A DNA stretch of 64,000 nucleotides, taken from Candidatus Rokuibacteriota bacterium (GTDB lineage: Bacteria > Methylomirabilota > Methylomirabilia > Rokubacteriales > CSP1-6). The notes under the pieces were generated by a model, which was not told the DNA's origin, made no database searches, and was given only the letters and a program-made list of their open reading frames with translations. Of this stretch, positions 9,140-19,064 are shown one piece after another. Numbering within the stretch: the stretch's first letter is position 1; every line of letters starts with the position of its first letter. The stretch spans positions 1 to 64,000 of the forward strand of contig VGLJ01000003.1 of assembly GCA_016866775.1 (NCBI GenBank). Direction: 5' to 3'. The position numbers and the translations under genes are program-made.

Positions 9140-9370
9140 CTATTCGACGATCTCCAGAGCCGCTCGCTTTCCCATCTCCGTCGCGTTCGCGTTCAGGATG
9201 GTCCGGATCGCGCGGGCCGTCCGCCCCTGCTTGCCGATGATCTTGCCGAGATCGCCCTGCGCGACCCTGAGCTCGATCACCGTCGTCCGCGCGGCCGCGA
9301 CCTCCGTCACGTTCACCGCGTCCACGTCGTCCACGAGCGCCTTGGCCACGTACTCGACCAGATCCCGCAT
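9140..9370 (-). CDS. khpA: KH-domain RNA-binding protein KhpA
   Basis: The 76-residue protein matches KhpA (YlqC): it begins [19 protein letters not shown] and has a KH domain with the GxxG loop GKQG in [17 protein letters not shown]. It binds RNA and in other bacteria partners KhpB. ATG at 9370 gives the canonical N-terminus; a GTG at 9388 with an upstream GAGGAA is an alternative. It lies between rpsP and rimM, the usual place. Confidence 0.94.
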   Translation of the reverse strand: MRDLVEYVAKALVDDVDAVNVTEVAAARTTVIELRVAQGDLGKIIGKQGRTARAIRTILNANATEMGKRAALEIVE

Positions 9371-9423
9371 CGTGCTGCTGACTGCCACTTCCACTTCCTC
9401 ATCCCCAGCAAGCTTCGTTGCTG

Positions 9424-9678
9424 TTACTTGGCCTGTGCCTCTTCTTTGACGTTCTCGATCAGGCGCTTCACCGTGTTGGACGGCTGTGCGCCCTTCGCGA
9501 TCCACTCGCGCGCCTTCGCCCGATCGATCTTCACCGTCGGCGGCTGCGTGAGCGGGTTGTAGTGCCCGATGACCTCGATGAACCGGCCGTCGCGCGGGGA
9601 CCGCGAGTCCGCCACCACCACGCGATACGCCGGACGCTTGGAGGCGCCCATCCGTCGGAGTCGAATCGATACCGCCAC
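9424..9678 (-). CDS. rpsP: 30S ribosomal protein S16
   Basis: The 84-residue protein has the S16 signature [20 protein letters not shown] and [12 protein letters not shown]. It starts with GTG at 9678, 4 bases after the stop of ffh, and is followed by khpA. Length is typical. Confidence 0.97.
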   Translation of the reverse strand: MAVSIRLRRMGASKRPAYRVVVADSRSPRDGRFIEVIGHYNPLTQPPTVKIDRAKAREWIAKGAQPSNTVKRLIENVKEEAQAK

Positions 9679-9682
9679 GTCG

Positions 9683-11035
<1,353 letters not shown>

Positions 11036-11046
11036 CGGGACGCTCT

Positions 11047-11074
11047 ACTATACGGGAGTGACGAAAAATGTCAA
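11047..11074 (-). promoter_or_regulatory. Sigma-70 type promoter for the ffh operon
   Basis: On the minus strand TTGACA (11069-11074, perfect -35) is followed after 16 bases by TATAGT (11047-11052, 5 of 6 matches). The predicted start of transcription lies only about 4-6 bases before the ATG of ffh, so the mRNA would be almost leaderless. No rival signal is seen in this short gap. Confidence 0.7.
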
Positions 11075-11094
11075 CCGGACGCGGGTTTACAGCG

Positions 11095-11690
11095 TCAGAC
11101 GCCGCCGAAGAGCTTCGCGTAAACGAACGCCGCGAGCTTGGCCGCGCCGCGCGCCGAGTAGTGGACCCCCGTATCGCCGAACAGGACCATCGGCCCTCCG
11201 GGCTCGCCTTCGAGAATGGGCGCCGGGTCGATGACGACGGCCCCCATCTCAGCGGTGGTCGCCGCGCCGAGCCGCGAGTAGGAGGTCAGGTACGTGTTCT
11301 TGACACGAGGTCGCGCTTGAACCACATGGCCTGGTCGATGTTGCGCGTGAACGTTCCGTAGCGCCCGGCGCGAACCTCCCCCTCCAGCGACCGGCCATCC
11401 TCGGCGAGCAGCCTCGCGTGGTTGTGTCAGAAGGTTGTCGATCCGCCGTACGCGATGATTCGGAGCGACCCGGGAGTTTCGCCGGTGGTGTTGTAGCCGT
11501 ACGGCTTCTGGATGCCGCCCAGCTCCGGATCGCTGCGCCAGATGCCGTACGTCTTGCCGGGCGCGCCGAAGCGCCACCAGAAGTAGAGACGCGCGGGCGC
11601 CTCGATGCCGACCGCGGCCAGGAGGGGGGACAGCGCCAGTACCACGAGGGCCGCGACGAACAGCGCGCGCTTCCGCGGCGACAGGCTCAC
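11095..11690 (-). pseudogene. Decayed SGNH/GDSL-like hydrolase gene
   Basis: The 5' part (from GTG 11690) encodes a membrane-anchored N-terminus and reads to YGGSTTF, the block I-like motif of SGNH hydrolases, then hits TGA at 11427. The same frame continues to encode a sensible sequence (ARLLAEDGRSLEGEV, then FTRNIDQAMWFKRDLV) and then must shift frame to read NTYLTSYSRLGAATTAEMG and the catalytic Asp-His block GDTGVHYSARGAAKLAAFV. The central blocks are missing. At least one stop, one frameshift and one internal deletion are therefore present. Genes of this type often modify polysaccharides, and damaged exopolysaccharide genes lie 4 kb away. Confidence 0.75.
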
Positions 11691-11707
11691 GGCGCCGCCC
11701 GCCGCCG

Positions 11708-12355
11708 TCAGCGAGCGAAGGGCTGCTTCATCTCGCGCACGACCGCGGCGGGGTCCGCCGCGCCGAAGATCGCGGAGCCGGCGACCAGGATGGTGGCTCC
11801 CGCCTCGGCCAGCGGCCGGACGTGCTCCAGCTTGACGCCGCCGTCGACCGACAGCTCGACGGGGCGGGACCCGAGCATCGCCTTGATGCGGCGGATCTTG
11901 TCGTAGGCGCTCGGGATGAAGGCCTGACCGCCGAAGCCCGGGTTCACCGACATCACGAGCACGAGGTCGAGGTCGTCGAGGACGTACTCGAGGACGTCGG
12001 GCGGTGTCGCGGGGTTCAGCGCCACGCCCGCCCGCGCGCCGGCCTGGCGGATCTGCGCGAGCAGCCGCTGCAGGTGCGGCGTCGCTTCGGCGTGCACGGT
12101 GACGATGTCCGCGCCCGCGGCGACGAAGTCGCCGACGTAGCGCTCGGGCTCGACGATCATCAGGTGACAGTCGAGCGGCAGGCGCGTCCGCTTGCGGATC
12201 GCGTCGACGACCACCGGCCCGATCGTCAGGTTCGGCACGAAGCGCCCGTCCATCACGTCGACGTGGAGCTGGTCGGGCTCGCCCCCCTCGACGCGCGCGA
12301 TGTCGTCGGCGAGCGCCGCGAAGTCGGCGGACAGGATCGACGGCGCGATCTTCAC
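11708..12355 (-). CDS. rpe: Ribulose-phosphate 3-epimerase
   Basis: This enzyme of the pentose phosphate pathway interconverts ribulose-5-P and xylulose-5-P. The 215-residue TIM barrel begins KIAPSILSADF and has LHVDVMDGRFVPNLTIG, CHLMI, VMSVNPGFGGQ and SVDGGV, covering the metal ligands and catalytic aspartates. GTG at 12355 gives the canonical start. It follows rsmB by 14 bases. Other pentose phosphate genes (zwf, tkt) lie far away at 37.8-41.2 kb. Confidence 0.96.
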   Translation of the reverse strand: MKIAPSILSADFAALADDIARVEGGEPDQLHVDVMDGRFVPNLTIGPVVVDAIRKRTRLPLDCHLMIVEPERYVGDFVAAGADIVTVHAEATPHLQRLLAQIRQAGARAGVALNPATPPDVLEYVLDDLDLVLVMSVNPGFGGQAFIPSAYDKIRRIKAMLGSRPVELSVDGGVKLEHVRPLAEAGATILVAGSAIFGAADPAAVVREMKQPFAR

Positions 12356-12369
12356 GCTTTCGTTATACC

Positions 12370-13740
12370 TCACGCCGCCCGCCGGAGCCGCACGGCCGTG
12401 AAGGCGTCGGTGCCGTGGCGGTCCGGACGGCAGCGCAGCACCCCGTCGTCGTCGAGCGGGAGCGGAAACGAGGCGGGCGGATCGACGACGAAGTCGGGCC
12501 GCCTCTCCCGGAGCGCGGCCACCACCGCCTCGTTCTCCTCGGGCTCGGGAGAGCACGTCGCGTAGACGAGCCGGCCGCCGGGCTTCACCATCGTCGCCGC
12601 AGCGGCGAGGATCGCTCGCTGGCGCGCGGCGCTGGCCGTGAGATCCGCCGCGTCGCGACGCCACTTCACCTCGGGGTTCCGGCGCAGCACGCCGAGGTTC
12701 GAGCACGGAGCGTCGACGAGCACGGCGTCACACGTGTTGGCGACGCTCGGGGCGAGGGCCTCGACCACACCTTCGCGCGTCTCGACGATCGTCACGCCGA
12801 GGCGCGCGGCCGCCTCGGCGACACGCGCGAGGCGCGCGGGCTGCGGGTCGAAGGCCAGGATCCGGCCACGGTTCTCCATGAGCTGCGCCAGGTGCGTCGT
12901 CTTCGTGCCCGGCGCCGCGCAGACGTCGGCGACGACGTCACCTGGACGCGCCTCGAGCAGCCGCGCGACGAGCATGGATGCTTCGTCCTGCACCGCGAAC
13001 GCACCATCCGCGAATGCGCGCCACGCCGCGGGTGCGCCGCCGTGCTCCACGACGAGGCCTTCCGCCGCGTGACTCGTCGGCGTCCCCGTCAGGCCTTCTT
13101 CGCGCGCGAGCCGTTCGGCGAGCGCCTCGCGCGTCACGCGGAGCGTGTTCGCGCGAATCGTCATCGGCGGCCGCTCGTTCATCGCGCGCATGAGCGCGGT
13201 GGCTTCGTCGCCCCCGTAGCGCTGCACCCAGCGTGTCGCGAGCCAGGTGGGAAACGACAGACGCACCGCCAGCGCCTCGAGGGGATCGTCCGGCGCGCGC
13301 GGCTCCCGCTCCCGCGGCCCGCGGCGGGTGAACGAGCGCAGCACGGCGTTGACGAACTCCGGTGTGCCTTGCTTGCCCCGGCCTTTCGCCAGCGAGACCG
13401 CGTCGCTGACCGCGGCGAAGGGCGGAATGCGATCGAGGAAGACGAGCTGATAGGCGGTCATCCGCACGAGCACGAGGACGCGCGTGTCGAGCGTCTCGAG
13501 CGCGCGACGCGAGTGCGGCGCCAGGATCCAGTCGAGGTAGCGCTGCCAGCGCAGGGTGCCGTAGACCAGCTCGGTCGCCAGCGCGGCGTCGCGCGGCGTC
13601 AGTCGGCGCGCGGTGATCTCGGCCTCGAGCGCGAGATCGGCGAACGCGTCGTCGACCGCGACGCGCTGGAGCGTGCGCGCGGCGACGACGCGCGCGGGCG
13701 ACGGCGGGTGCGCGGGGCGGACGCGCGCGGGCTCGCTCAT
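12370..13740 (-). CDS. rsmB: 16S rRNA (cytosine-C5)-methyltransferase RsmB (Sun/Fmu)
   Basis: The 456-residue protein has an N-terminal NusB-like helical domain (about 15-150) and a C-terminal SAM methyltransferase domain with DVCAAPGTKTTHLAQL, VDAPCSNLGVLRRNPEVKW and YATCSPEPEENE, giving the two catalytic cysteines of m5C enzymes. It modifies C967 of 16S rRNA in E. coli. ATG at 13740 overlaps the fmt stop by 4 bases, an arrangement seen in many bacteria. Confidence 0.95.
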   Translation of the reverse strand: MSEPARVRPAHPPSPARVVAARTLQRVAVDDAFADLALEAEITARRLTPRDAALATELVYGTLRWQRYLDWILAPHSRRALETLDTRVLVLVRMTAYQLVFLDRIPPFAAVSDAVSLAKGRGKQGTPEFVNAVLRSFTRRGPREREPRAPDDPLEALAVRLSFPTWLATRWVQRYGGDEATALMRAMNERPPMTIRANTLRVTREALAERLAREEGLTGTPTSHAAEGLVVEHGGAPAAWRAFADGAFAVQDEASMLVARLLEARPGDVVADVCAAPGTKTTHLAQLMENRGRILAFDPQPARLARVAEAAARLGVTIVETREGVVEALAPSVANTCDAVLVDAPCSNLGVLRRNPEVKWRRDAADLTASAARQRAILAAAATMVKPGGRLVYATCSPEPEENEAVVAALRERRPDFVVDPPASFPLPLDDDGVLRCRPDRHGTDAFTAVRLRRAA

Positions 13741-14660
13741 GCGGCCGCGAACCGTGCGCCGGGCTCGAGGCGCGCGCCGCGGAGATAGTCGTCCCAGGAG
13801 ACTTCGCGCCGATTTTCCGGCTGCACGACGAGCGGCACCACCGCCCCGCTCCCCGCGGCGATCGCGAGACTGTCGCCGTGGCGTACGGCCGTCCCCGGCG
13901 CCGCGGCCGGCGCATCGACCGCTCGCGCGCGCCAGATCGTGAGCTGGCGGCCTCGCGGCGCGCGCGTCGTCGCGCCGGGCCACGGATTGCACCCGCGCAC
14001 GACGTTCACGAGCGCGCGCGCGGGGTGTGTCCAGTCGAGGAGGCCGTCGGTCTTCTTGAGCCGCGGCGCGAGCGTGGCGTCTTCGTGCCGCTGCGGTGTC
14101 GGCACGAGGGCGTCGAGCCGTGCGAGCGTGTCGATCAGCACGTCGGCTCCGAGACGTGAGAGCCGTTCCGCGACGTCGCCGGCGGTCTCCTCGGGTCCGA
14201 TCGGCGTGCGCACCATCAGGAGCACGTCGCCGGTATCCATGCCGGGATCCATCTGGAACGTCGTGATCCCCGTCTCGGTCTCGCCGCGCATGATCGCCCA
14301 CGCGATCGGCGCGGCGCCGCGATAGCGCGGAAGGATCGACGCGTGGACGTTGATCGAGCCCCGCCGCGGCGCATCGAGCACCGGCTTCGGCAGGATCTGG
14401 CCGAACGCCACGACGACGGCGACATCGGCGCCGAGCGCGACGAGCCGTTCGGGCCACTCCGGATCGCGGAGGCGAGGCGGCTGCAGGACCGGGATCCCCG
14501 CCGCGAGCGCCCGTTCCTTCACCGGTGGCGGGGTCAGACGCTGGCCGCGGTGCGCGGGCCGGTCCGGCTGGGTGATCGCCGTCACCACCTCGTGATGCCG
14601 GAGGAGCGCATCGAGCGTCGGGAGAGCAAAGGCCGGCGTGCCGTAGAAGAGGACCCGCAT
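13737..14660 (-). CDS. fmt: Methionyl-tRNA formyltransferase
   Basis: Fmt formylates initiator Met-tRNA using 10-formyl-THF. The 307-residue protein begins MRVLFYGTPAFALPTL, has the folate site HASILPRYRGAAPIAW and the DTGDVLL motif, and a C-terminal OB-like domain (RGCNPWPGATT). ATG at 14660 is preceded by AGGAG at 8-base spacing. The partner def lies 4 kb away, separated by the exopolysaccharide genes, although def and fmt are often adjacent. Confidence 0.97.
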   Translation of the reverse strand: MRVLFYGTPAFALPTLDALLRHHEVVTAITQPDRPAHRGQRLTPPPVKERALAAGIPVLQPPRLRDPEWPERLVALGADVAVVVAFGQILPKPVLDAPRRGSINVHASILPRYRGAAPIAWAIMRGETETGITTFQMDPGMDTGDVLLMVRTPIGPEETAGDVAERLSRLGADVLIDTLARLDALVPTPQRHEDATLAPRLKKTDGLLDWTHPARALVNVVRGCNPWPGATTRAPRGRQLTIWRARAVDAPAAAPGTAVRHGDSLAIAAGSGAVVPLVVQPENRREVSWDDYLRGARLEPGARFAAA

Positions 14661-14844
14661 GGGCGCTCCTATCGTACGGCGCGCCGCACTGGGAAAAGCC
14701 TTCCGCTTACCCGGAACGAACTGCCTGCCCGGATCGGGGTGGTCGGCGATCAACCGCCCGGAATCGTTCGCGCGTCTGTGATCGCATGGCTGGAACGCCG
14801 CGTGCTGCCCTCACCGACGGTCGCACCGTTCTCCGGAGGAGATC

Positions 14845-15003
14845 ATGGTGACGTTGATGGTCGTGGGGGCCCTGGTGCTCGGCGGCTTCGCTGGTGCGCT
14901 TGCGTGTGGTCTCGGCCGTGTCGCGCGGGAGACCGACGAGGTGGAGCGCGCGGCGCGGGTGCGGCGAGAGGCGCTCCTGCGGCTGGCGGGTCCTCCCCGC
15001 TAG
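14845..15003 (+). CDS. Small single-pass membrane protein
   Basis: A 52-codon frame starts at ATG 14845 right after GGAGGAG, the clearest ribosome-binding site in this part of the window. The product has one hydrophobic segment (about residues 3-25, glycine-rich) and a charged C-terminal helix rich in Arg and Glu. No family is recognised. It stands alone between divergent fmt and the convergent sugar transferase gene; 14661-14844 shows no other feature. Confidence 0.55.
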   Translation: MVTLMVVGALVLGGFAGALACGLGRVARETDEVERAARVRREALLRLAGPPR

Positions 15004-15016
15004 ACTCGTCCGGGCG

Positions 15017-15661
15017 TCAGCGCGACGGAAACGTCGCGATCCTTCGCGCGCGTCGCAGACGCGACGGCTCGAAGTAGAGTCCCTCGCGCCTGAAGAGCAC
15101 CACGAATGCGCGGGCGAGGATCCGCAGATCCAGCCACAAGGACCAGTGATCCACGTACCAGACGTCGAGGCGGATCCGTTCGTCCCAGTCGAGCTGGTTG
15201 CGTCCGTGGATCCACGCCCATCCAGCCATGCCGGGGCGGACGTCGAATCGGCGACGGTCCGCGTCCGAGCAATGGGCCGCCTGCGCGGGCACCCAGGGCC
15301 GGGGGCCCACGACGCTCATCTCGCCGCGCAAGACGTTGATCACTTGCGGAATCTCGTCGAGCGTCCAGAGTCGGAGCACCCGGCCCACGCGCGTCACGCG
15401 CGGATCGGCCGCGGTGACGGTGAAGCCGCCGTCCATCTCCTCGGCGCCGCGCACCATCGTCCGGAACTTCAGACACCGGAAGCGCCGGCCGCCGCGTCCC
15501 ACCCGGGTCTGGCGGAAGAAGACCGGTCCGCCGTCGCCGAGCTTGATGGCGAGCGCGATGATTGCGATCAGCGGAGACAGCGCGTGGACGACTCCGCCTG
15601 CGACGACGACGTCGAACGCACGCTTCGTGGCGGCGGCAAGGCGGCCGGGCCGACTCGGCAT
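15017..15661 (-). CDS. Polyprenyl-phosphate sugar-1-phosphate transferase (WcaJ/PglC type)
   Basis: The enzyme starts glycan synthesis by moving a sugar-1-P from a UDP-sugar to undecaprenyl phosphate at the inner membrane. The 214-residue protein matches the small single-domain form: TKRAFDVVVAGG, a re-entrant hydrophobic segment, GGPVFFRQTRVGRGGRRF, LKFRTM, LDEIPQVINVLRGEMSVVGP and DVWYVDHWSLWLDL. ATG at 15661 shares the bases CATG with the oppositely oriented start of the truncated Wzz frame, and no ribosome-binding site is seen before it, so its upstream region has probably been replaced. Confidence 0.92.
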   Translation of the reverse strand: MPSRPGRLAAATKRAFDVVVAGGVVHALSPLIAIIALAIKLGDGGPVFFRQTRVGRGGRRFRCLKFRTMVRGAEEMDGGFTVTAADPRVTRVGRVLRLWTLDEIPQVINVLRGEMSVVGPRPWVPAQAAHCSDADRRRFDVRPGMAGWAWIHGRNQLDWDERIRLDVWYVDHWSLWLDLRILARAFVVLFRREGLYFEPSRLRRARRIATFPSR

Positions 15662-16271
15662 GGTCGCGGACAACGCGCTGATCAGCCACCTGAAGGCGCA
15701 GGCCTCGGAGCTCGAGGTCCAGAAGTCGAAGCTGCTCAAGACGTACAAGGGGCAGCATCCGGAGATCCAGAAGGTCGACGCGCAGATCGACCAGGTGCGC
15801 CAGCGGTTCGGGGAAGAGATCCAGACGATGATCCGGGCGCTGCAGACGGAGGCCAAGGTCGCGCGCGCCAAGGAAGAGACGCTGCTCAACAACGTCAATC
15901 AGCTGCGCCGCGAGGGTCAGGAGCTCAACGAGGAGGAGATCCAGTACTCGGTCCTCCAGCGCGACAGCGACTCGAACCAGCAGCTCTACGAGGCCGTGCT
16001 GAAGCGGCTCAAGGAGACCGGCGTCACCGGGGGCGTGGAGGCGAACAACGTCCGCGTCGTCGAAGAGGCCGTCATGCCGCGCGTGCCCGTCCGGCCCAGG
16101 CGCATGCAGAATCTCCTGATCAGCATCGTCGCGGGGCTCGTCGTCGGCGTGGGTGTCGCGCTCACCGTGGAGTACTTCGACACCACGCTGAAGACGCCGG
16201 ACCAGGTCGAAAGCCTCACCGGGCATCCGGTCATCGGCGTGATCCCCGTGTTCTCGGTGAAGCGGTCGTGA
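15660..16271 (+). pseudogene. 5'-truncated Wzz / polysaccharide co-polymerase gene
   Basis: The frame from ATG 15660 encodes the coiled-coil part (LKAQASELEVQKSKLLKTY, GQHPEIQKVDAQI) and the C-terminal GNVR-like end (NNVRVVEEAVMPRVPVRP) followed by the second transmembrane helix (about 155-175) of Wzz-type chain-length regulators. The first transmembrane helix and the N-terminal periplasmic domain are absent; upstream DNA is antisense to the sugar transferase. The 203-residue remnant could be translated, but lacks a ribosome-binding site. It overlaps the BY-kinase start by GTGA, the normal order for a Wzz-kinase pair. Confidence 0.82.
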
Positions 16272-16960
16272 CGCCGACGCCCCCCGCGAAGCCGGCGGCG
16301 AAAACGCGCGAGTCGGCGCGCCAGACGCTCGTCGCCGAAACCGATCCACGCTCGCCGGCCGCCGAAGCCTATCGCACGCTGCGCACGAACATTCGCTTCG
16401 CCGGCCTCGACACGCCGTGCCGCACGATCCTCGTCACGTCGGCGAGCCCGGGCGAGGGGAAGACGACGACCGTCGCCAACTTCGGCATCGCGGCGGCCCA
16501 GGCGGACGCGCGGGTCTGTCTCGTCGACTCCGACATGCGGCGCCCGTCGCTGCACCGGCTCTTCGGCGTGCCGAACACGCGCGGGCTCACGACGGCGCTC
16601 GTCGAAGGCGGCACGTTCGGCACCGTGGCGCAGCCCACCCACATCAAGAACCTCTCGGTCGTGACGAGCGGGCCGCTCCCGCCGAATCCGGCGGAGCTGG
16701 TCGGCTCGCACCGCATGCAGGAATGCCTCGACAGCGGCACCAAGGAGTTCGACCTGCGGCTGTTCGATTCGCCGCCGGTCGTCTCCGTGTCCGACGCGCT
16801 CGCGCTCTCCGCGCTCTGCGAGGGCGTGATCCTGGTGGTGCGGTCGGGCGCGATTCCCCAGCCCGTCATCCGCCGGACCGTCGATCACATCGAAGCGGTG
16901 AAGGGCCGGATCCTCGGGATCGTGCTCAACAGCGTCGACATGAAGCGCGACGGCATGTAA
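16268..16960 (+). CDS. BY-kinase / CpsD-CapB type tyrosine kinase, C-terminus truncated
   Basis: The 230-residue protein carries AEAYRTLRTNIRF, Walker A (SASPGEGKTTTVANF), Walker A' (CLVDSDMRRPSLHRLFG) and Walker B (LRLFDSPPV) of bacterial tyrosine kinases that control polysaccharide polymerisation with Wzz. Relatives end in a run of tyrosines after a KVDxxRDG-like segment; here the protein stops directly after DMKRDGM, with no tyrosine cluster. The next bases read in another frame into the end of an O-antigen-ligase domain, so the tail was probably removed by a deletion. Confidence 0.88.
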   Translation: MTPTPPAKPAAKTRESARQTLVAETDPRSPAAEAYRTLRTNIRFAGLDTPCRTILVTSASPGEGKTTTVANFGIAAAQADARVCLVDSDMRRPSLHRLFGVPNTRGLTTALVEGGTFGTVAQPTHIKNLSVVTSGPLPPNPAELVGSHRMQECLDSGTKEFDLRLFDSPPVVSVSDALALSALCEGVILVVRSGAIPQPVIRRTVDHIEAVKGRILGIVLNSVDMKRDGM

Positions 16961-16961
16961 C

Positions 16962-18546
16962 GCCCTCGTCGAGTTCCCGTTGCGTATTCCGGCGAACGGC
17001 TTCCTTGCCGCCACGCTCCTCGGGATCGCGACGGTCGCGCTGCACACCCGCGTCGCGCCGCACGACAGCACGCTCCTGTCCACCGAGCGCGTGTTCGCGC
17101 TCTCGCCGCGACGCGCGCGCGTGGCGCTCGGACTCGCGCTGCTCCTCTGCGTCGTCGTGATCGTGTCCGTCGCGCGCGGCGCGGTGGTCGATTGGCGCGT
17201 CGCGGCGTATCGGGCGGCGCCGACGCGGGAGCGCGCCGAGGCGATCGTCGCCGTCGACGGCGCTGATCCGCGCGGTCTCGCCGCGAGAGGCCTGGAGCGC
17301 CTCCGGGACAGTGCCGCGACGAGCCTTCGCCCCGACGGCGCTCCCCGGGCGCGCGTGCTCGTGGACGGCGCGATCGCCGACTTGCGAGCGGCACTGCGCG
17401 CGATGCCCGCGGAGCCCACGTACCATGAGCGTCTCGGCGCCGCCTACGCCGCCCGCGCGCTCTCGAGCGGCAGTCGCGACGATGCCGCCCGCGCGCTGGC
17501 CCATCATCGACGTGCGGTCGCCGCGTCCCCGGAGAACGCGACGCTCTACGTGTCGCTCTTTCGGTTCGCCCTGTCGCAGCGCCCGGCCTCTCTCGGCCTC
17601 GCGCTCGACGCCGCACGCGGCGGGATCGCACGCGATCCGGCGGTGCTCGATCGTGTGCTCGACGCGGTCGCGCCACTCGCGCTGAAGGACGGCGAGTGGA
17701 CGGCGCTCGTGCCGGCGGCGACAGCGCCGCGCCTGCGTCTCGCCCTCGCGCTCGAAACGCGCGCGCTGCTCCGCCCCGCGACTGCGGCGGCCAGGAGCGC
17801 GCTCGAGACGCCCGCCAACAGGGTCGAGTCCGCCGCCGCGCGCTGGCTGCTCGCGCGCCTGCTCATCCTGGAGGGGAACGCCGAGGACGCCGTGCAGGAG
17901 ATCTCGCTGGCGTTGCTCCAGGATGCCGCCAATCCGGAGCTCACCTTCACGTACGCCGAGGCGTTGCGAGCACGCGGGGATCCGCGCGCGCTCGACGCGT
18001 ATCGGGCGGCGGCGACCGCGGCGCCGCACGCTCCGCGCGACGCCTTCCTCGTCGCGGACGGCCCGCTCCGGGACGCGATTCGCGCGCGTGTCGGCGACTC
18101 ACCGCTGCGGTACCGGAAGGCCCTGGCCTGGTATCTCGGCGCGCGCGGCTATCACGACCAGGCGCTGCGCGAGTGGCGGGCGATCGTCGATGCCGACGGC
18201 AAGGACGCCCAGGCGCGCTTCGCCCTCGCCGCGGCGCTCGAGGCGAGGGGGCAGGCCGATCGCGCGCTGGAGGAATATCGTGAGGCGGTGGCGCTCGACG
18301 GGCGGCCCGCGTTTCGCGCGGCACCTCTGGGCGCGCGATCAGTACTTCCAGGCGATCACCGAATGGCGCGCGATCCGCGACCAGCGGCCGAAGGATCTCG
18401 ACGCGCGACTCTCGCTCGCCCGCGCGTTCGTGAAGGCGGGCGATCTCGACGCCGCCGTGCAGGAGTATCAGGCGGTGCTGCAGCTCGATCCCGGCAACAA
18501 GGCCGTGGCCGGCGAGCTGCTCGCCGCCCAGCGCGCGCGCCGCTAG
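16962..18546 (+). pseudogene. Remnant of O-antigen ligase/TPR fusion gene with frameshift
   Basis: The open frame begins with ALVEFPLRIPANG followed by a transmembrane helix, a pattern typical of the last part of an O-antigen ligase/polymerase domain, so most of the membrane domain is missing. A further helix (about residues 45-62 from TTG 16980) and a long TPR-like helical region follow (ALAWYLGARGYHDQALREW, AALEARGQADRALEEYREA). At 18312-18314 one T too many in GTTTCGC breaks the frame: the repeats resume one base later as FARHLWARDQYFQAITEW and end at TAG 18546 after QEYQAVLQLDPGNKA. It is therefore damaged at both points. Confidence 0.75.
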
Positions 18547-19064
18547 AGCGCGAGCGCCTTGTTCGACTCGGCGGGGAAGCCTTCCTTCCTGATGCGGCGC
18601 TTGATGCGGTCGCGCGTCATGGCGTCGAGGCGGTCGATGAACAGGATGCCGTCGAGGTGGTCCATCTCGTGCTGGAAGACACGCGCGGTGAGCCCGCGCG
18701 CGCGGATCGAGACCGGCTGACCGTCGAGGTCCTGTCCCTCGAGCCGCACCCACTCCGCGCGCGTCACCGGCGCGAAGATCCCGGGCAGCGACAGGCAGCC
18801 TTCCTCGGACGTGATCTCGCCGCCCTGCTCGGTGATGACCGGGTTGACGATGGCCCGCGCCTCACGGCCGTGCTCGTGGCCGACCACCATGAGGCGGAGC
18901 GAGATGCCGACCTGCGGCGCCGCGAGGCCGATGCCGACCTCGTCGTACATCGTCTCGATCATGTCCGCCACCATCCGGCGGACCTCAGGGGTGATCCCGG
19001 TCACCGGCGCCGCGCGCCGACGGAGGACAGGATCACCATACTTTCGCACCTTTAGAGCGGCCAT
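18543..19064 (-). CDS. def: Peptide deformylase
   Basis: Def removes the formyl group from nascent proteins. The 173-residue metalloenzyme has the three signature motifs: GIGLAAPQVG (44-53), EEGCLSLPG with metal ligand Cys90, and QHEMDHLDG with His132, Glu133 and His136. ATG at 19064 gives the usual MAALKVRKYGDPVLR start and overlaps the priA stop by 13 bases. The first step, formylation of the initiator tRNA, is encoded by fmt at 13.7 kb. Confidence 0.97.
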   Translation of the reverse strand: MAALKVRKYGDPVLRRRAAPVTGITPEVRRMVADMIETMYDEVGIGLAAPQVGISLRLMVVGHEHGREARAIVNPVITEQGGEITSEEGCLSLPGIFAPVTRAEWVRLEGQDLDGQPVSIRARGLTARVFQHEMDHLDGILFIDRLDAMTRDRIKRRIRKEGFPAESNKALAL

